A DNA stretch of 41,208 bases from an uncultured Eubacteriales bacterium (GTDB taxonomy: Bacteria; Bacillota; Clostridia; UBA1381; UBA9506), in contig UQYH01000006.1 in NCBI GenBank assembly GCA_900545185.1, positions 1-41,208 on the forward strand. Direction: 5' to 3'. The translations under genes and the position numbers were made by a program. The number at the start of each line of letters is the position of its first letter. Position 1 is the first letter of the stretch. Below the pieces are notes generated by a model. The model had not been told where the DNA came from, did not search any database, and saw nothing but the letters and a program-made list of their open reading frames with translations. Shown here one piece after another: positions 18,675-28,800 of the stretch.

Positions 18675-20258
18675 TTAATGATCAATCGATTGCAAAACAA
18701 CAAAAATCGTGTCATTTGGTGCTGCTGCAAGACTTGCCGAGATCGTTCCTCCGCTCTCTGCCGCAAGCACACCGACCCGTTCCGTTTGGCTGCCCCTGCA
18801 CCGATAAAACGCTGCTTGCGCACGTTCGCCCGATGCAAGGCCGACAATTTGCACACGCACTTCATACGTGCCCTCGGCCGTAACCGCACCAACCTGCGTA
18901 CCGCCGTAAAACAGCTGCACGCTTTGCACCGACGGGGTGTACAGCGGTACGTCATACTTGGGCGTTGGCATAAGCGCCGTGTTTATAGTGACCTCTGCTT
19001 CGTCTGCTGCCAGTAGACCGTTGCTTTGCACCGTATATGACCCCAAGCCGTCATGTTCGGCAATTTGCAGTTTTATAAGCTGGTGAATCGGATCATAAAT
19101 CACCTGCTGCGGCCGCATAGGAACACCCATCGGGCTTGTGACGGCAAAGGCATCACAAGTCACCGTTGTACCGTTTAACCATGCATCAGATGCAAACTCC
19201 AGCCAAAGCGTGTCACCGCCGCCTGCCGTCCGCAGCGTGCCCGTGTGCAGCAGTTCTCCTGCCTTACCTTGCGGCGATAGTACATTTGACCAGATATAAA
19301 CCTTTAATTTCTGCCCCGGCAGATACACCGTTCCCTCCGGCATAGATATGTTCTCTTGCTGCGTTGCGCCGGGTGCAAGCGTCACTGTCCTTTGTGCCAC
19401 GCAAATAACCGATTGATTTTCATAAAGCGCCAGCCGAAGCGTGATCGTTTGCGTAAATGCGCTGTGACTGACAAGCTTTGCCACGGCCACAGGCCGATCG
19501 GTTTGGGATAAATCTGTCACCGGATTCCCGTTCACATCGGAAAATGCGGCTGTTGCCGAAGCCGTCGGCAGTGTCGAGACAGAAATCCTGCCCACCGTTA
19601 AAAGCGATTCGGTATCTGCCGTTGTCAGCTTGTAATTTTCAAAACAAATATAAGATAGCTGCGGCAGCGTGCTTGCCGCTATCGTCTGCGTAAAAATCGG
19701 CGCGTCATAGCCGTTTTCTTTTTCATACAAGGCCAGCTGCCAGTCGCTTTCCTCGCGCGGCCGCTCCAAAACCGCGCGCAGCTCGTAAAACTCTGCCTCA
19801 TTTACATAATCAAACCACGATCCGTTCACGGTTTGCTGACAGCGTGTTAAGTGTCCTGCACGGCTCAAAACCGTGGTGTACACCAGCGGCATGGAGTTGT
19901 CCGCACGCAAAAGCAGTACATTACGCGCCGTTGTCTGCGCCTCTGTCCTTTGAAGCTTAAAATCAATGGCATAGCGCCCTGCGCGTATCGGCTCATCCGT
20001 CTGATACCGCAGCATACCGCCGAATTTTCCCTCTTTTGTGCCAATGGCAATGGTATCATCCGCACCGCGTGTATAGGCGCCGCCTTCGTTGCCCGAAAAA
20101 TTTGTTCCGTCAAAAATTTCTTCACCGTATGTTATGCCAACCTCCATATCGGCCGGCAAAACAGCGGTTTGCAGCACGGTTTGCGCCGCGGCCGAAAGGC
20201 CGCAAAAAACAAGCATTGCCGCAATCCATAAGATTGTTATTCTTCTTTTCCGCACCAT
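18675..20258 (-). CDS. Secreted beta-sandwich protein of unknown function
   Basis: A 527-residue protein with an N-terminal signal peptide (about 1-26, MVRKRRITILWIAAMLVF then LSAAAQ). GGAGG is eight bases before ATG 20258. About 40-235 is a concanavalin/LamG-like sandwich (EPIRAGRYAIDFKLQR; EESDWQLALYEKENG; LPQLSYICFENYKL), a simpler version of the sandwich modules in the neighbouring larger proteins. About 238-350 is an Ig-like domain ending in LKVYIWSNVLSPQG, the same end-module as in the neighbours. About 350-527 is more beta-structure, ending without anchor motifs. No catalytic motif was seen. By its company it is probably a glycan-binding or structural extracellular protein. Confidence 0.65.
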   Translation of the reverse strand: MVRKRRITILWIAAMLVFCGLSAAAQTVLQTAVLPADMEVGITYGEEIFDGTNFSGNEGGAYTRGADDTIAIGTKEGKFGGMLRYQTDEPIRAGRYAIDFKLQRTEAQTTARNVLLLRADNSMPLVYTTVLSRAGHLTRCQQTVNGSWFDYVNEAEFYELRAVLERPREESDWQLALYEKENGYDAPIFTQTIAASTLPQLSYICFENYKLTTADTESLLTVGRISVSTLPTASATAAFSDVNGNPVTDLSQTDRPVAVAKLVSHSAFTQTITLRLALYENQSVICVAQRTVTLAPGATQQENISMPEGTVYLPGQKLKVYIWSNVLSPQGKAGELLHTGTLRTAGGGDTLWLEFASDAWLNGTTVTCDAFAVTSPMGVPMRPQQVIYDPIHQLIKLQIAEHDGLGSYTVQSNGLLAADEAEVTINTALMPTPKYDVPLYTPSVQSVQLFYGGTQVGAVTAEGTYEVRVQIVGLASGERAQAAFYRCRGSQTERVGVLAAESGGTISASLAAAPNDTIFVVLQSIDH

Positions 20259-20274
20259 GCCGCATACCTCCGTC

Positions 20275-20309
20275 CGGCGGCTGCCCCTGTGCAGCCGCCG
20301 ATTTTTTTT
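20275..20309 (+). terminator. Strong hairpin with a T-run on the plus strand, in front of the 527-residue protein gene
   Basis: A perfect 10-bp GC-rich stem (20275-20284 with 20291-20300, six-base loop) is followed on the plus strand by TTTTTTTT (20302-20309), the form of an intrinsic terminator directed rightward, against all genes here. On the minus strand the same hairpin has no U-run and ends three bases before the GGAGG of the next gene (20271-20267). It may stop antisense transcription, or act on the sense RNA as a processing or stability element. Confidence 0.55.
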
Positions 20310-20320
20310 AATTTTTTAGC

Positions 20321-23300
20321 TTAGTGAACAGCCGCCGCTGCCAGCGGCTTTAAGGTTTTCATATCCAGCAGCATAATTTTTACTGTTGCTGCATCGTCCG
20401 CTGTGGGGATAAAAATACCGCTTATTGATTGTGTGGCCATCTCTGCATTCGGTTCAAAGTCAGAAAGCTTAATTTCGGCCGCAGGCTTGTTATCCTTTGT
20501 ATAAACCACAGCCACAACCTTGGCCGGTTTTGTGCAGTTAGCCACGCTTGCCGTCCACGCATAGGCCGCATCCTTGGCAAAGGCCGTACCGGCCGTGTGC
20601 GTTACGCCAAATTCATCCTCCACACTAAGACCGTTGATGGAAACCGGCCCTAAAACACGGTCGGCGCTATACAAAATCGAAATATCCTTAAACGTCAAAT
20701 CACTGGCTCCCGCTGTTCCTTTATAATGATACACCGAAAGACCCGTCAAATAGCCCAGTTCGTCTGTCGGGATAATATCGGTTAACAGTACGGCTCCCGC
20801 CGTGGTATTGGTCACGGTCAAAAACCAAGGATCGGCTTCGCTTGCTCTGTACAATTCAAAGCTGAGAGACGCATAACCGTCTGCATCTCTCCCAAGCGCT
20901 GCCGCGCCGCCTTCATTAAAGATCTGGTGCGTGTTGTTCAATTGCTCTGCACCGCCTATAGCCGATTTAGGAACATCAAAGTATAAACCGCCTTCACCGT
21001 TTAACAGTTCAATTTCGCTTACCTTTTGCTGTGTTCCGTCGCTGTCACCTGTCACCTGCAGCTTATATTCATAGCCTGCACGCTCAACACGCTTCATATC
21101 AATGCTGACATTCAGTTTGGCATAGCCCGACCGAATGGGTGCCTTAGAGCTTATATCCATAGAGGACTGAAAGCCGCCCGAAGGCAGATAACGGAAGGTA
21201 ATGCTGCCATCTTCATTGACAATAAACGTACCCGTTTGCCAGCCGTTACCGCTCGGCACCGTGCCGCTTAAAAGCTCTGCTTTGGCGGTCAGTTCTGCTG
21301 CCGTTTTTTCCTCGCCTATCGTATAGCCCCAGCTAAGCGGCGATTCCTCTGCCGCCATATCGCGTGCTGTGTAGCTTGCCGAAAGTGACGGGAAGGCTGT
21401 GCCGTCCGCTGTTAAAATCCCTTCGTCCACAACCAGTGTATACGCACCCGGCGCCAGACGGGAGGCCGAAAGTGTAATGGCATTACCGCTGACGGCAGCT
21501 TCAGATGTCACAATCTCCCCTGCCGCGTTTTGCAAGCGAACCTTGCCGCTTACGCTGCCGGCATCAATCGTTGTTGCGGCCAAAACAGTAAAGTCCGTAC
21601 CGCTGGTATAAATCTCTGCACCGTCTGCCGGTGTCACGCCGGAAAATTTGGCATTGGTGGCGCTCCAGCGCATGGCCAAGCTGTTGTTTTTAAAGGTTAA
21701 ATTAAACCGATGCGTGTTATCAAAATATTGCTGCAGCCGCACGGAGCTTACATCACCGATTTCACTTCTTGCAAAGGTTGTATCTGCCAAAACGGCTCCG
21801 CTTGCAGCGTTGTACATTCTAACCTGCCAATCACTTGCGGCATCCTTTGCATAAATTTCAAAATGCAGCGGTACATAGCTTTCGGTGTTAAGGCCTGTTA
21901 TAGTGCCTTTGCCGTCCGTGATCCATGCACCGTCCGTATTGTTGGTGCCCACCAAACGGAAACCGCTGTCCACCTTGGTTACATTGCCCTTTAAGCTCAT
22001 ATCCAGTTCTAACAGACCGTAAGGAACAGCCGCACCCGTGTTAAACCAAAGATTGGCATTATACATAGAGCCAAGGCCTGCCGCGCCGAGCGGATCACGA
22101 TAGGTCAAATTGTTCTCGCTGTCTACGGTAACAATACCGCCGCCGCTGTTTGTACCGCTGCCCGTTGCATTGCCCGTAATCCAGGGAAATATCGGTGTTA
22201 TATCACTCACACGTTTATCTTCGCCTGCCGTAAAGCCCAAGGCCGTAAAATCAGCCGTGCGGTTTAGGCCGCAAATGGTAACGGGGTAACTTGCGCTCAC
22301 TGCTTCCAAGCCGGATTGTGCGGCTTTCAAGGCTTCGGTAACCATCAGTGTATAGCTGCCCTCGGCTGCGTTTTCTGCTGTAACGGTTACGGTTTTGCCA
22401 TCCTCCGAAAGTGTTTTTGCCGTGGTGACGGTCGCGCCCTCGCTGTCTGTCAGAGAAATACCTGCCGCCAAGCTATCTGCATCCAGCGCCCCATCCGATG
22501 TCAGCACAAAAGAGGGTGAAAACACATAGGCTTCCCTGTTTTGCAAGCTGATTGTCGGCGCGGTCGCAGGGGTGTAGGTATCCTTCTCGGCTGCATAATG
22601 CGCTGCAACCGTTTCGGCAGAAAGCGCACCTTCATACACCTTTAAACCGGCAAGAGAAAGTGACGTCGGGCAATACTGTGATGCCGTATAGGCTCCGGCA
22701 TACACATAGGCAGCTGTTTCTTCTATCGCCGCTGCCGTGCCCGAATTGCTGCCGCGATAGGCACCGTCTACATACAATTTGGCTGTGGTTTTGATTGCAC
22801 CGTCAACTTCTTCCAGTTCACGCTGCAAAACAACATGGTGCCATGTGCCGTTATCAAGGGCATATTGTGTACTGTCTGTTGACGTGTTTGCACGCAGCTG
22901 CGCTGTCTTTTGATTGCCAACGGCGTTGACATATGCCGACTGTGCCGCCGATTCTGCCGCGTCTATCGGACGGATGGCAAGCAAGCTGCTCCATTGAATG
23001 TCAACATATTGCATCCAGTATTCCGCCGTTATGCTTTTATTGGCCAGTGAAGGAAGCGCAACCATCAATCGGCGGCTGGCTTTGCCGTCGCTGCCTCTGT
23101 CCCAATGCATGGTGAAATAGTCGGTCTCTCCGCCTGCCAAATTGGTAAAGCTATTTTGCACCAAACGGGTGGCAGGGCTGCCGTAGCCCGGTTTATAAGC
23201 ACACCACAATTGAATCGTGTTGTCGCTGCCGACTGCATCCGTCAGGCCGCGTGCCGAACCGTTTTGAGTCGTAGCGTCGAAAGCGGATTGATTCAGTTCA

Positions 23301-23404
23301 AATGCAAGCTCGCCTTCTGCCGCCGAAACGCCGCCGATCGTAATAACTGACAACATCATTGCCAAAACAAGACATAACGAAAGCCATTTTGAAGGTTTTT
23401 TCAT
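20321..23404 (-). CDS. Secreted LamG/Ig-like multidomain protein (paralogue 1)
   Basis: A 1027-residue exported protein; GGAG lies about ten bases before ATG 23404 and the signal peptide ends near GGVSAAEGE. Order: LamG-type sandwich (about 28-285, with ITAEYWMQY, WHHVVLQRELEE, LYVDGAYRGS, LAGLKVYEG); Ig-like domain (about 290-380); sandwich (about 380-585); SbsA/Big_5 Ig-like domain (about 588-683, VTPADGAEIYTSGTDFTVLA); third sandwich (about 683-920); C-terminal Ig-like module ending VKIMLLDMKTLKPLAAAAVH. It has no enzyme motif, no SLH and no sortase signal. Its N-terminal LamG domain is nearly the same as that of the next gene upstream, showing a tandem duplication. Likely role: glycan binding outside the cell (inference). 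Confidence 0.75.
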   Translation of the reverse strand: MKKPSKWLSLCLVLAMMLSVITIGGVSAAEGELAFELNQSAFDATTQNGSARGLTDAVGSDNTIQLWCAYKPGYGSPATRLVQNSFTNLAGGETDYFTMHWDRGSDGKASRRLMVALPSLANKSITAEYWMQYVDIQWSSLLAIRPIDAAESAAQSAYVNAVGNQKTAQLRANTSTDSTQYALDNGTWHHVVLQRELEEVDGAIKTTAKLYVDGAYRGSNSGTAAAIEETAAYVYAGAYTASQYCPTSLSLAGLKVYEGALSAETVAAHYAAEKDTYTPATAPTISLQNREAYVFSPSFVLTSDGALDADSLAAGISLTDSEGATVTTAKTLSEDGKTVTVTAENAAEGSYTLMVTEALKAAQSGLEAVSASYPVTICGLNRTADFTALGFTAGEDKRVSDITPIFPWITGNATGSGTNSGGGIVTVDSENNLTYRDPLGAAGLGSMYNANLWFNTGAAVPYGLLELDMSLKGNVTKVDSGFRLVGTNNTDGAWITDGKGTITGLNTESYVPLHFEIYAKDAASDWQVRMYNAASGAVLADTTFARSEIGDVSSVRLQQYFDNTHRFNLTFKNNSLAMRWSATNAKFSGVTPADGAEIYTSGTDFTVLAATTIDAGSVSGKVRLQNAAGEIVTSEAAVSGNAITLSASRLAPGAYTLVVDEGILTADGTAFPSLSASYTARDMAAEESPLSWGYTIGEEKTAAELTAKAELLSGTVPSGNGWQTGTFIVNEDGSITFRYLPSGGFQSSMDISSKAPIRSGYAKLNVSIDMKRVERAGYEYKLQVTGDSDGTQQKVSEIELLNGEGGLYFDVPKSAIGGAEQLNNTHQIFNEGGAAALGRDADGYASLSFELYRASEADPWFLTVTNTTAGAVLLTDIIPTDELGYLTGLSVYHYKGTAGASDLTFKDISILYSADRVLGPVSINGLSVEDEFGVTHTAGTAFAKDAAYAWTASVANCTKPAKVVAVVYTKDNKPAAEIKLSDFEPNAEMATQSISGIFIPTADDAATVKIMLLDMKTLKPLAAAAVH

Positions 23405-23432
23405 GTTCTACACTCTCCTTTTTTATATATTT

Positions 23433-23450
23433 CGGACAACCGTTTGTCCG
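23433..23450 (-). other. Intercistronic hairpin
   Basis: CGGACAA (23433-23439) and TTGTCCG (23444-23450) form a perfect 7-bp stem with a four-base loop in the 69-base gap between the two LamG paralogues. No U-run follows on the minus strand, so it is more likely an RNA processing or stability element than a terminator. Confidence 0.35.
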
Positions 23451-23473
23451 CAGAATACAAGGTTTGTCGCTGT

Positions 23474-25759
23474 TTACGAAAGCGTAACGGGTGCACAGGC
23501 CGGGCGCAGGTGCGTGCCGCAAAGCTCCCAGCAATATACGGTCACATCGCCGCTCATGGCCGATACATCCAGGTTTACCGCACCGGCCGATGATACCGTT
23601 TGCGTTTGCATAGCCGCGATTCGTCCGTTTGCATCACGTGTTACCGCCATAATATACACCGCGCTCACGTCTCTGTCCGGCTGTGTCACGCTTACGCAAA
23701 CCGTGCCGCCCGTACGCCAAATATTGTCTGCCGTCACCGCGCGCGGCTTTGCCGTAAAGCTGTAATCGGCGCAGTCCTCGCCGCCAAAACGTAATGTATA
23801 GGTCTCGCCGGGGGTTAAATATTCCAAAAACGCAATATGCAGCTGTTTGCCGTTTTCATCCAAACGGATGTCTGCATCCACCTTTTCTCCTTTTGCGTTT
23901 TCAATATATGCCGCATTGACCGTTTCTGCCTGTGCGCTGCGCGCAAAGGTCAGCAACAGCGTGTCGGCCGAAGGGCTGATTTCTGCCTGCGCATCCGTTA
24001 TGCTTTGACCGCCCTTTACGCCGCGCGGATTAAATGCAAGCGTCATGGGCATAAAGCTTAAATTATTCTCGCCGCTGCCCACATAATAGACATAAAAGCG
24101 AACATCTGTAAAGTCGCCAAACTCACTGCGCACGGCAGTTGTCGTCGCCAGCGGTACATTGGTTTCGTCATTGTACAGCGTAAAGCTCCAATCATCGGCC
24201 GCCGTTTTGGCATAAGCCTCCACACGAATCGGCAGATAATCCGTTGTGCCAAAGGTATAAGCATGTTCAATCAGCTTCACGCTTTTCCCCTTTGAGCCAA
24301 TGACGGAAAACGCACACCCCTGCACAAAGCTGCCCTGAACAGCCGTCGAAAATTCATACAGTCCGTACCCGACAGGCTCTTTGGCCGAAACGGAAAGATT
24401 TGCATCATACTTTGCCGAATCGCCCACCTTTTTAAAGACAAGCGCGCCGTCATCATTCACATAAAAAGTACCGACGCGGTTTGTACCGTACGGATTGCCG
24501 TTTAAATACGGGCTGGCTTGAGCCAACTCCTGCCAGCTGTGCTCTTCTCCGACCGTCCAGCCGAAGTCCTGCGGTACGATTTCCTCACGGTAGGCATCCT
24601 TCGTCACTGCCGTAAAGGAAAGAGAACTCGGAATAGCCGCCAAGCCGCCGTACTCGGCCGCACCGCGCAGCGATTCGTTGACAGACACCGTATAAACCCC
24701 GTCCTTTTTCAAGCCGGAGGCCGTCACCGTGACCGTAAGCCCATCGGCCGAAAGCTCCAGATTATCCATTGTAATCGGGCGGCCGCTGTCATCCGTCAGC
24801 CGAATCCCGTCTGCCAGCGTTGTACCGTCTATCGGCACATCAAACACAAGATTGATCACCGCGCCGTCGGCATTCACCTCACCGCCGCTTGCAGGGGAGC
24901 TTGACACAACTTCGGGTCCTTTGGCTATGGTAAAGCTGTCTCTTTCATCGGCATAATGTGCCGCAACCAAATCGGCTGAAAGCACACCTTCGTATACCTT
25001 TAAAGAGGCAACCGAAAGCGCCTTGGGGCAATATTGCGAAGACGTATGTGCCCCTGCGAACACAGCGGCCGCCGTTTCCTCTGTCTTAGCCGCCGTGGCC
25101 GAATCACTGCCCCTATACACACCGTCTACATATAATTTTGCGGTGGTTGTCACCTGTCCGCCGCTCTCCTCCAGTTCGCGCTGTAACACAACATGGTGCC
25201 ATTTTCCGTTTTCTGCCGCATACTGCGTATTGTTTGTCGATCCGTTAGCGCGCAGCTGCACCGCTTTTTGTGTGCCGACGGCATTCACATAAGCCGCCTG
25301 CGCGGTTGCCGCCTCGTCTGACGGACGGATGGAAAGCAGGCTGCTCCATTGGTCATCTGTGTACTGCATCCAGTATTCTGCCGTAATGCTTTTGTTGGCC
25401 AATGACGGAAGGGTAACCGCCAGCCGCCGATTGGCCTTACCGTCCCACGCACGTGACCAGTGCATGGTGAAAAAATTCGTCGTGCCGCCGCTTTTGTTGG
25501 TAAAGCTGTCCTTTGCCAAACGAATGGCAGGACTGCCGTAGCCCGGCTTGTAGGTACACCACAGCGCAATCGTGTTGTCCGTACCCACGCTGTCTGTAAG
25601 GCCGTGCGCCGAACCGTTTTCCGCAGTCTCGTCAAAGCCTGTCAAATCCAGCGCAAAGACGGGGTCACCCTCTGCCGCCAAAACAGACGGAACCGAAAAG
25701 AAGGAGGCAAGCATTACGCAAGCCAAACACAAGGAAAGCATTTGTTTCAATTTTTTCAT
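23474..25759 (-). CDS. Secreted LamG/Ig-like multidomain protein (paralogue 2)
   Basis: A 761-residue exported protein. I start it at ATG 25759, with CAGGAG nine bases upstream; a frame extending to 25819 would add 20 residues encoded by an intergenic hairpin and bury the signal peptide. Signal peptide about 1-28 (ending PSVLAAEGD). Order: LamG-type sandwich (about 30-275, with ITAEYWMQY, WHHVVLQRELEE, ASLKVYEG), Ig-like domain (about 275-375, VVSSSPASGGEVNADGAV), second sandwich (about 385-580), Ig-like segment (about 585-660), and an end-module with VTVYCWELCGTHLRP. Compared with paralogue 1 it lacks one sandwich/Ig-like unit. It has no catalytic motif and no anchor motif. Its likely role is extracellular glycan binding, by context only. 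Confidence 0.75.
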   Translation of the reverse strand: MKKLKQMLSLCLACVMLASFFSVPSVLAAEGDPVFALDLTGFDETAENGSAHGLTDSVGTDNTIALWCTYKPGYGSPAIRLAKDSFTNKSGGTTNFFTMHWSRAWDGKANRRLAVTLPSLANKSITAEYWMQYTDDQWSSLLSIRPSDEAATAQAAYVNAVGTQKAVQLRANGSTNNTQYAAENGKWHHVVLQRELEESGGQVTTTAKLYVDGVYRGSDSATAAKTEETAAAVFAGAHTSSQYCPKALSVASLKVYEGVLSADLVAAHYADERDSFTIAKGPEVVSSSPASGGEVNADGAVINLVFDVPIDGTTLADGIRLTDDSGRPITMDNLELSADGLTVTVTASGLKKDGVYTVSVNESLRGAAEYGGLAAIPSSLSFTAVTKDAYREEIVPQDFGWTVGEEHSWQELAQASPYLNGNPYGTNRVGTFYVNDDGALVFKKVGDSAKYDANLSVSAKEPVGYGLYEFSTAVQGSFVQGCAFSVIGSKGKSVKLIEHAYTFGTTDYLPIRVEAYAKTAADDWSFTLYNDETNVPLATTTAVRSEFGDFTDVRFYVYYVGSGENNLSFMPMTLAFNPRGVKGGQSITDAQAEISPSADTLLLTFARSAQAETVNAAYIENAKGEKVDADIRLDENGKQLHIAFLEYLTPGETYTLRFGGEDCADYSFTAKPRAVTADNIWRTGGTVCVSVTQPDRDVSAVYIMAVTRDANGRIAAMQTQTVSSAGAVNLDVSAMSGDVTVYCWELCGTHLRPACAPVTLS

Positions 25760-25783
25760 TGTTTCACGCTCCTGTTTTTGCCC

Positions 25784-25817
25784 GGCCGATAGCGCCGCCA
25801 ATGCAGCGCTGTCGGCC
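25784..25817 (-). other. Intercistronic hairpin between beta-helix and LamG genes
   Basis: GGCCGATAGCGC (25784-25795) pairs with GCGCTGTCGGCC (25806-25817) as a 12-bp stem with one wobble and a ten-base loop. On the minus strand it is followed by GGGCAAAAACAGGAG, without a U-run, 24 bases before the LamG gene start. It is a strong stem that would mark an mRNA processing or stability boundary rather than a terminator. Confidence 0.45.
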
Positions 25818-25846
25818 AAAATATTGTATGGTTTCGTTTTGCCGCC

Positions 25847-28800
25847 CTAATTATGGAAGGCTGCAAAGTAGAAGTCGCTGACGCCGTACGGCGGATTGTG
25901 GAAGCCCGATGCCGGGTACAGCGGATTTTTATAATTGCCCTCGTGCTCAATGTAAATATCGTGCTTGCCGGCCGGGATGGCTTGAGACAAGTCGATTTCA
26001 AGCGTCTGCGCATACCAGATGTCCGCTTCGCGCTTACCGTACCAGTAAGAGGCAACATCAACGCTTGCCACAGGCTCTGCCGTGGGAGAATCGACACGGA
26101 TGTTAATACGCGTGTTGGAATAGCTTGAACTGGTACCCAATTTCAGATTCACTTTGGTAACAGCTTCGGTAAAGGTGCGGTCTTTATATAAGAAGGTATG
26201 GTCGTTTGTATCGGAAATGCGGCAGGCCGTACCGTTTGCATAGTTCGTGCTGGTGGGCTGGTATGCAATACGCGGCGTTCCCTCACCGCCGATAACTTCA
26301 TCTGCCGATCCGATCCAAAGCACCTGAGAATCGCCGGGGTACACAAGCTTTGCCGCTTCCTCCTGATAGTTCACCGCTTCAACACGACCCTTAACAAGCT
26401 GCAGCGCATTGTTCGTGGCCGAAACCGTAATGCTGCCGCTGCCCGTTACATCACCGGGAATCAAAAATTCTTTGCAGGCCGGTGTTCCAAGCACCAGGCT
26501 GTGCACCATAACAGAATCGCGATAGGTGTGCGTTTCGCCGTTATCCAGCTTCACGGTTACAGTCATATCGGGTATGTTGCGCACGGTGGCCTTGTAATAA
26601 TCCGATGTATAGTATATACGGATGCGGCTGCCGCTTTCGGCAAAACGGAATGTGCCCCAAGTAACCGTGCTGTCCTCGTCCGGCAACACAATGCGGTCAT
26701 CCTCATTCATATAGGCGCTGCCACCCAAAGTGCCCTCGTCTGCCAGCTTAGATTCCAGCGAATACTGCTCGTAATTCAGCATAAAGCGCTCTGCGGCAGC
26801 CTGCTGTGCACCGGCATAAAACGGCTTGTTGTAAGGATAGTCGTTTTGCGTGATGGAGCTTACGCCCTCGGGACGCAGACCCAGGCTCACGTTGCCCCAC
26901 ATATCCACCTGCGCCGTTGCATCACCGCTCTGGAGGAAATATGCACTGTTATTATCGGACATGTAGCCGTCATACGTGGCAAATGCCACGTTGGAATAGC
27001 ATTGGTTCATGTTTGCATTGCCGTCAAAGTAATACAATGTACTCATAAAAGAGTCACGTGAGATGGTGCAGTTATCATGCGTTACATTGTGATGCACACG
27101 CGTTTTGTTCCAGTCGTTGCCGCCCGTTGTGCCGTGGAAGTAAATGCAGCCCGTGTCACGCGCAGTCACATCGCCGTAGTAAAAGTGGTTGTAGCCTATG
27201 TCACACGCCAAAATCGGCAGACAGCCGCGCTGCGGGTCACCGCTGGGGTGCGAATAATTTCGTGACAGATACATGCAGGCACGCCCGGCACCGTAAGAGG
27301 TATTCCCCACAATGGTATGGCCGCCATACTTGGCCGGCGGCTCATCCCAGCGCACACCCTCTACCGTTATACCGGAGGGATACGTGCCCATATAGCTGGT
27401 ATGCGCCACCACGCAGTTTTCAACATAGGTATATGTACCTGTTAAATAAATACCGGCCGCAGCGGAATATTCAATATTCGCATTGATAAAGGCATTGTTA
27501 TGGCCGTGTGCAAAAAATCCGGCTTCGCCCATTTCCGGGGCGTCAATTTGGCCTTTCGTCTTATCATACTGTGCCGTACCATCCGGCTCGTACATGCGCA
27601 CGGTATGTGTTACATGTGCAGCCGACCAGTCAAACTGGCTGATGTATTTGTGCGTTCCGCCGTTTAACACGCACATTTCAGAGTCACCGGCCATGGTTAA
27701 ACCGCCACCGCGTGTGTGAATCCCCACAAACTGCACATATTTGCGGTTTGTCAGGTCAATCACGCGCTGACGCTGCTTGGCCTCCACCGTAAAGGTCTCC
27801 ATATCGGCACCCTCCGGCGGATACAGAATCAGCATATCGGTTTCATCGTTAATATACCACTCACCCGGCGTATCCACCGTGTTGATGTGGTGCGTAATAT
27901 AGCCATAGTCCGAGGGCTGCACGTGTGCGTAATATGCAATACCGTATGACCCCTTGCCGTATTTGTGATCCTGCAAATACAGCTTTCCCTTTTCACTGCC
28001 CGTAATCTGTGCGTAAGAGAGCGTCCATGCCTCGCCGACTAGCGTGATAAAGGTGCCGCCCTTCCAATAGTTTTTGGCATCCTGATTGAGATCTGTATCC
28101 GAAAGTGCAATGGTACGGTTTTTTTCGGGAATACATATGTTACCCATTGTGGCGCGCATTACGCCGTCATAGCCGGGATGCGGTTCCATTTTTTCACCCG
28201 TTTTGCCGTCAATTTTTGTATCGGTATTGGGGTGACGGCCTTCGCGCAAGATTTCATCCCCGTAAATGATAAAGTTGCGGTCATACCCTATGCTTTTAAC
28301 CGAAGCCACCCAACGGGTATCATCATACTTCACAAAGTCCTTCACCTCGTCAAAGGCCGAAATGGTAACATTTTCGCCTTCTGCCGCCTTGTAAACAATC
28401 GGCTTTGTGGCTGTGCCGTCATGCTGCGGCGTTACCGTTTCGCGGTATGTTCCTTCATGAATGATAACCGTATCGCCTGCCTGTGCAACCTCTGCCGCAC
28501 GCGAAATGGTGGCAAAGGGATGGTCGGCGCTGCCGTCTAAGCTATCGGATGCACCCTTTTTCTGCGAAACGTGAAAGGTGCGCCCCGTACCGCCCGTTTG
28601 CACCTCATAAGGGGCAAATTCTTCTTTTAGGCGGTTAAAAATACCATCATTTTCAATAATATTTTTTACGCAAATGCGATCATCAATCACCACATAGCCC
28701 TCGCGCCAGCCAACGGTTTTGCCAAAGGCTTCGGCCATGCGGCGCAGCGGCACAAGCGTTTGGCCGTTTTGGTACACAACAAACGAATCTATATCCGTCT

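Noticed and set aside
25760..25819. Longer N-terminus of the LamG protein from 25819
   Set aside because: The extra residues are encoded by an intercistronic hairpin and precede a normal signal peptide; CAGGAG supports the start at 25759.
26198..27061. 287-codon plus-strand open frame opposite the beta-helix gene
   Set aside because: It lies wholly antisense to a 1232-residue protein with signal peptide and conserved domains, has no ribosome site, and its translation is rich in Cys, His and Arg without recognisable domains. The same holds for 14812-15615, 31751-32413 and 7290-7946.
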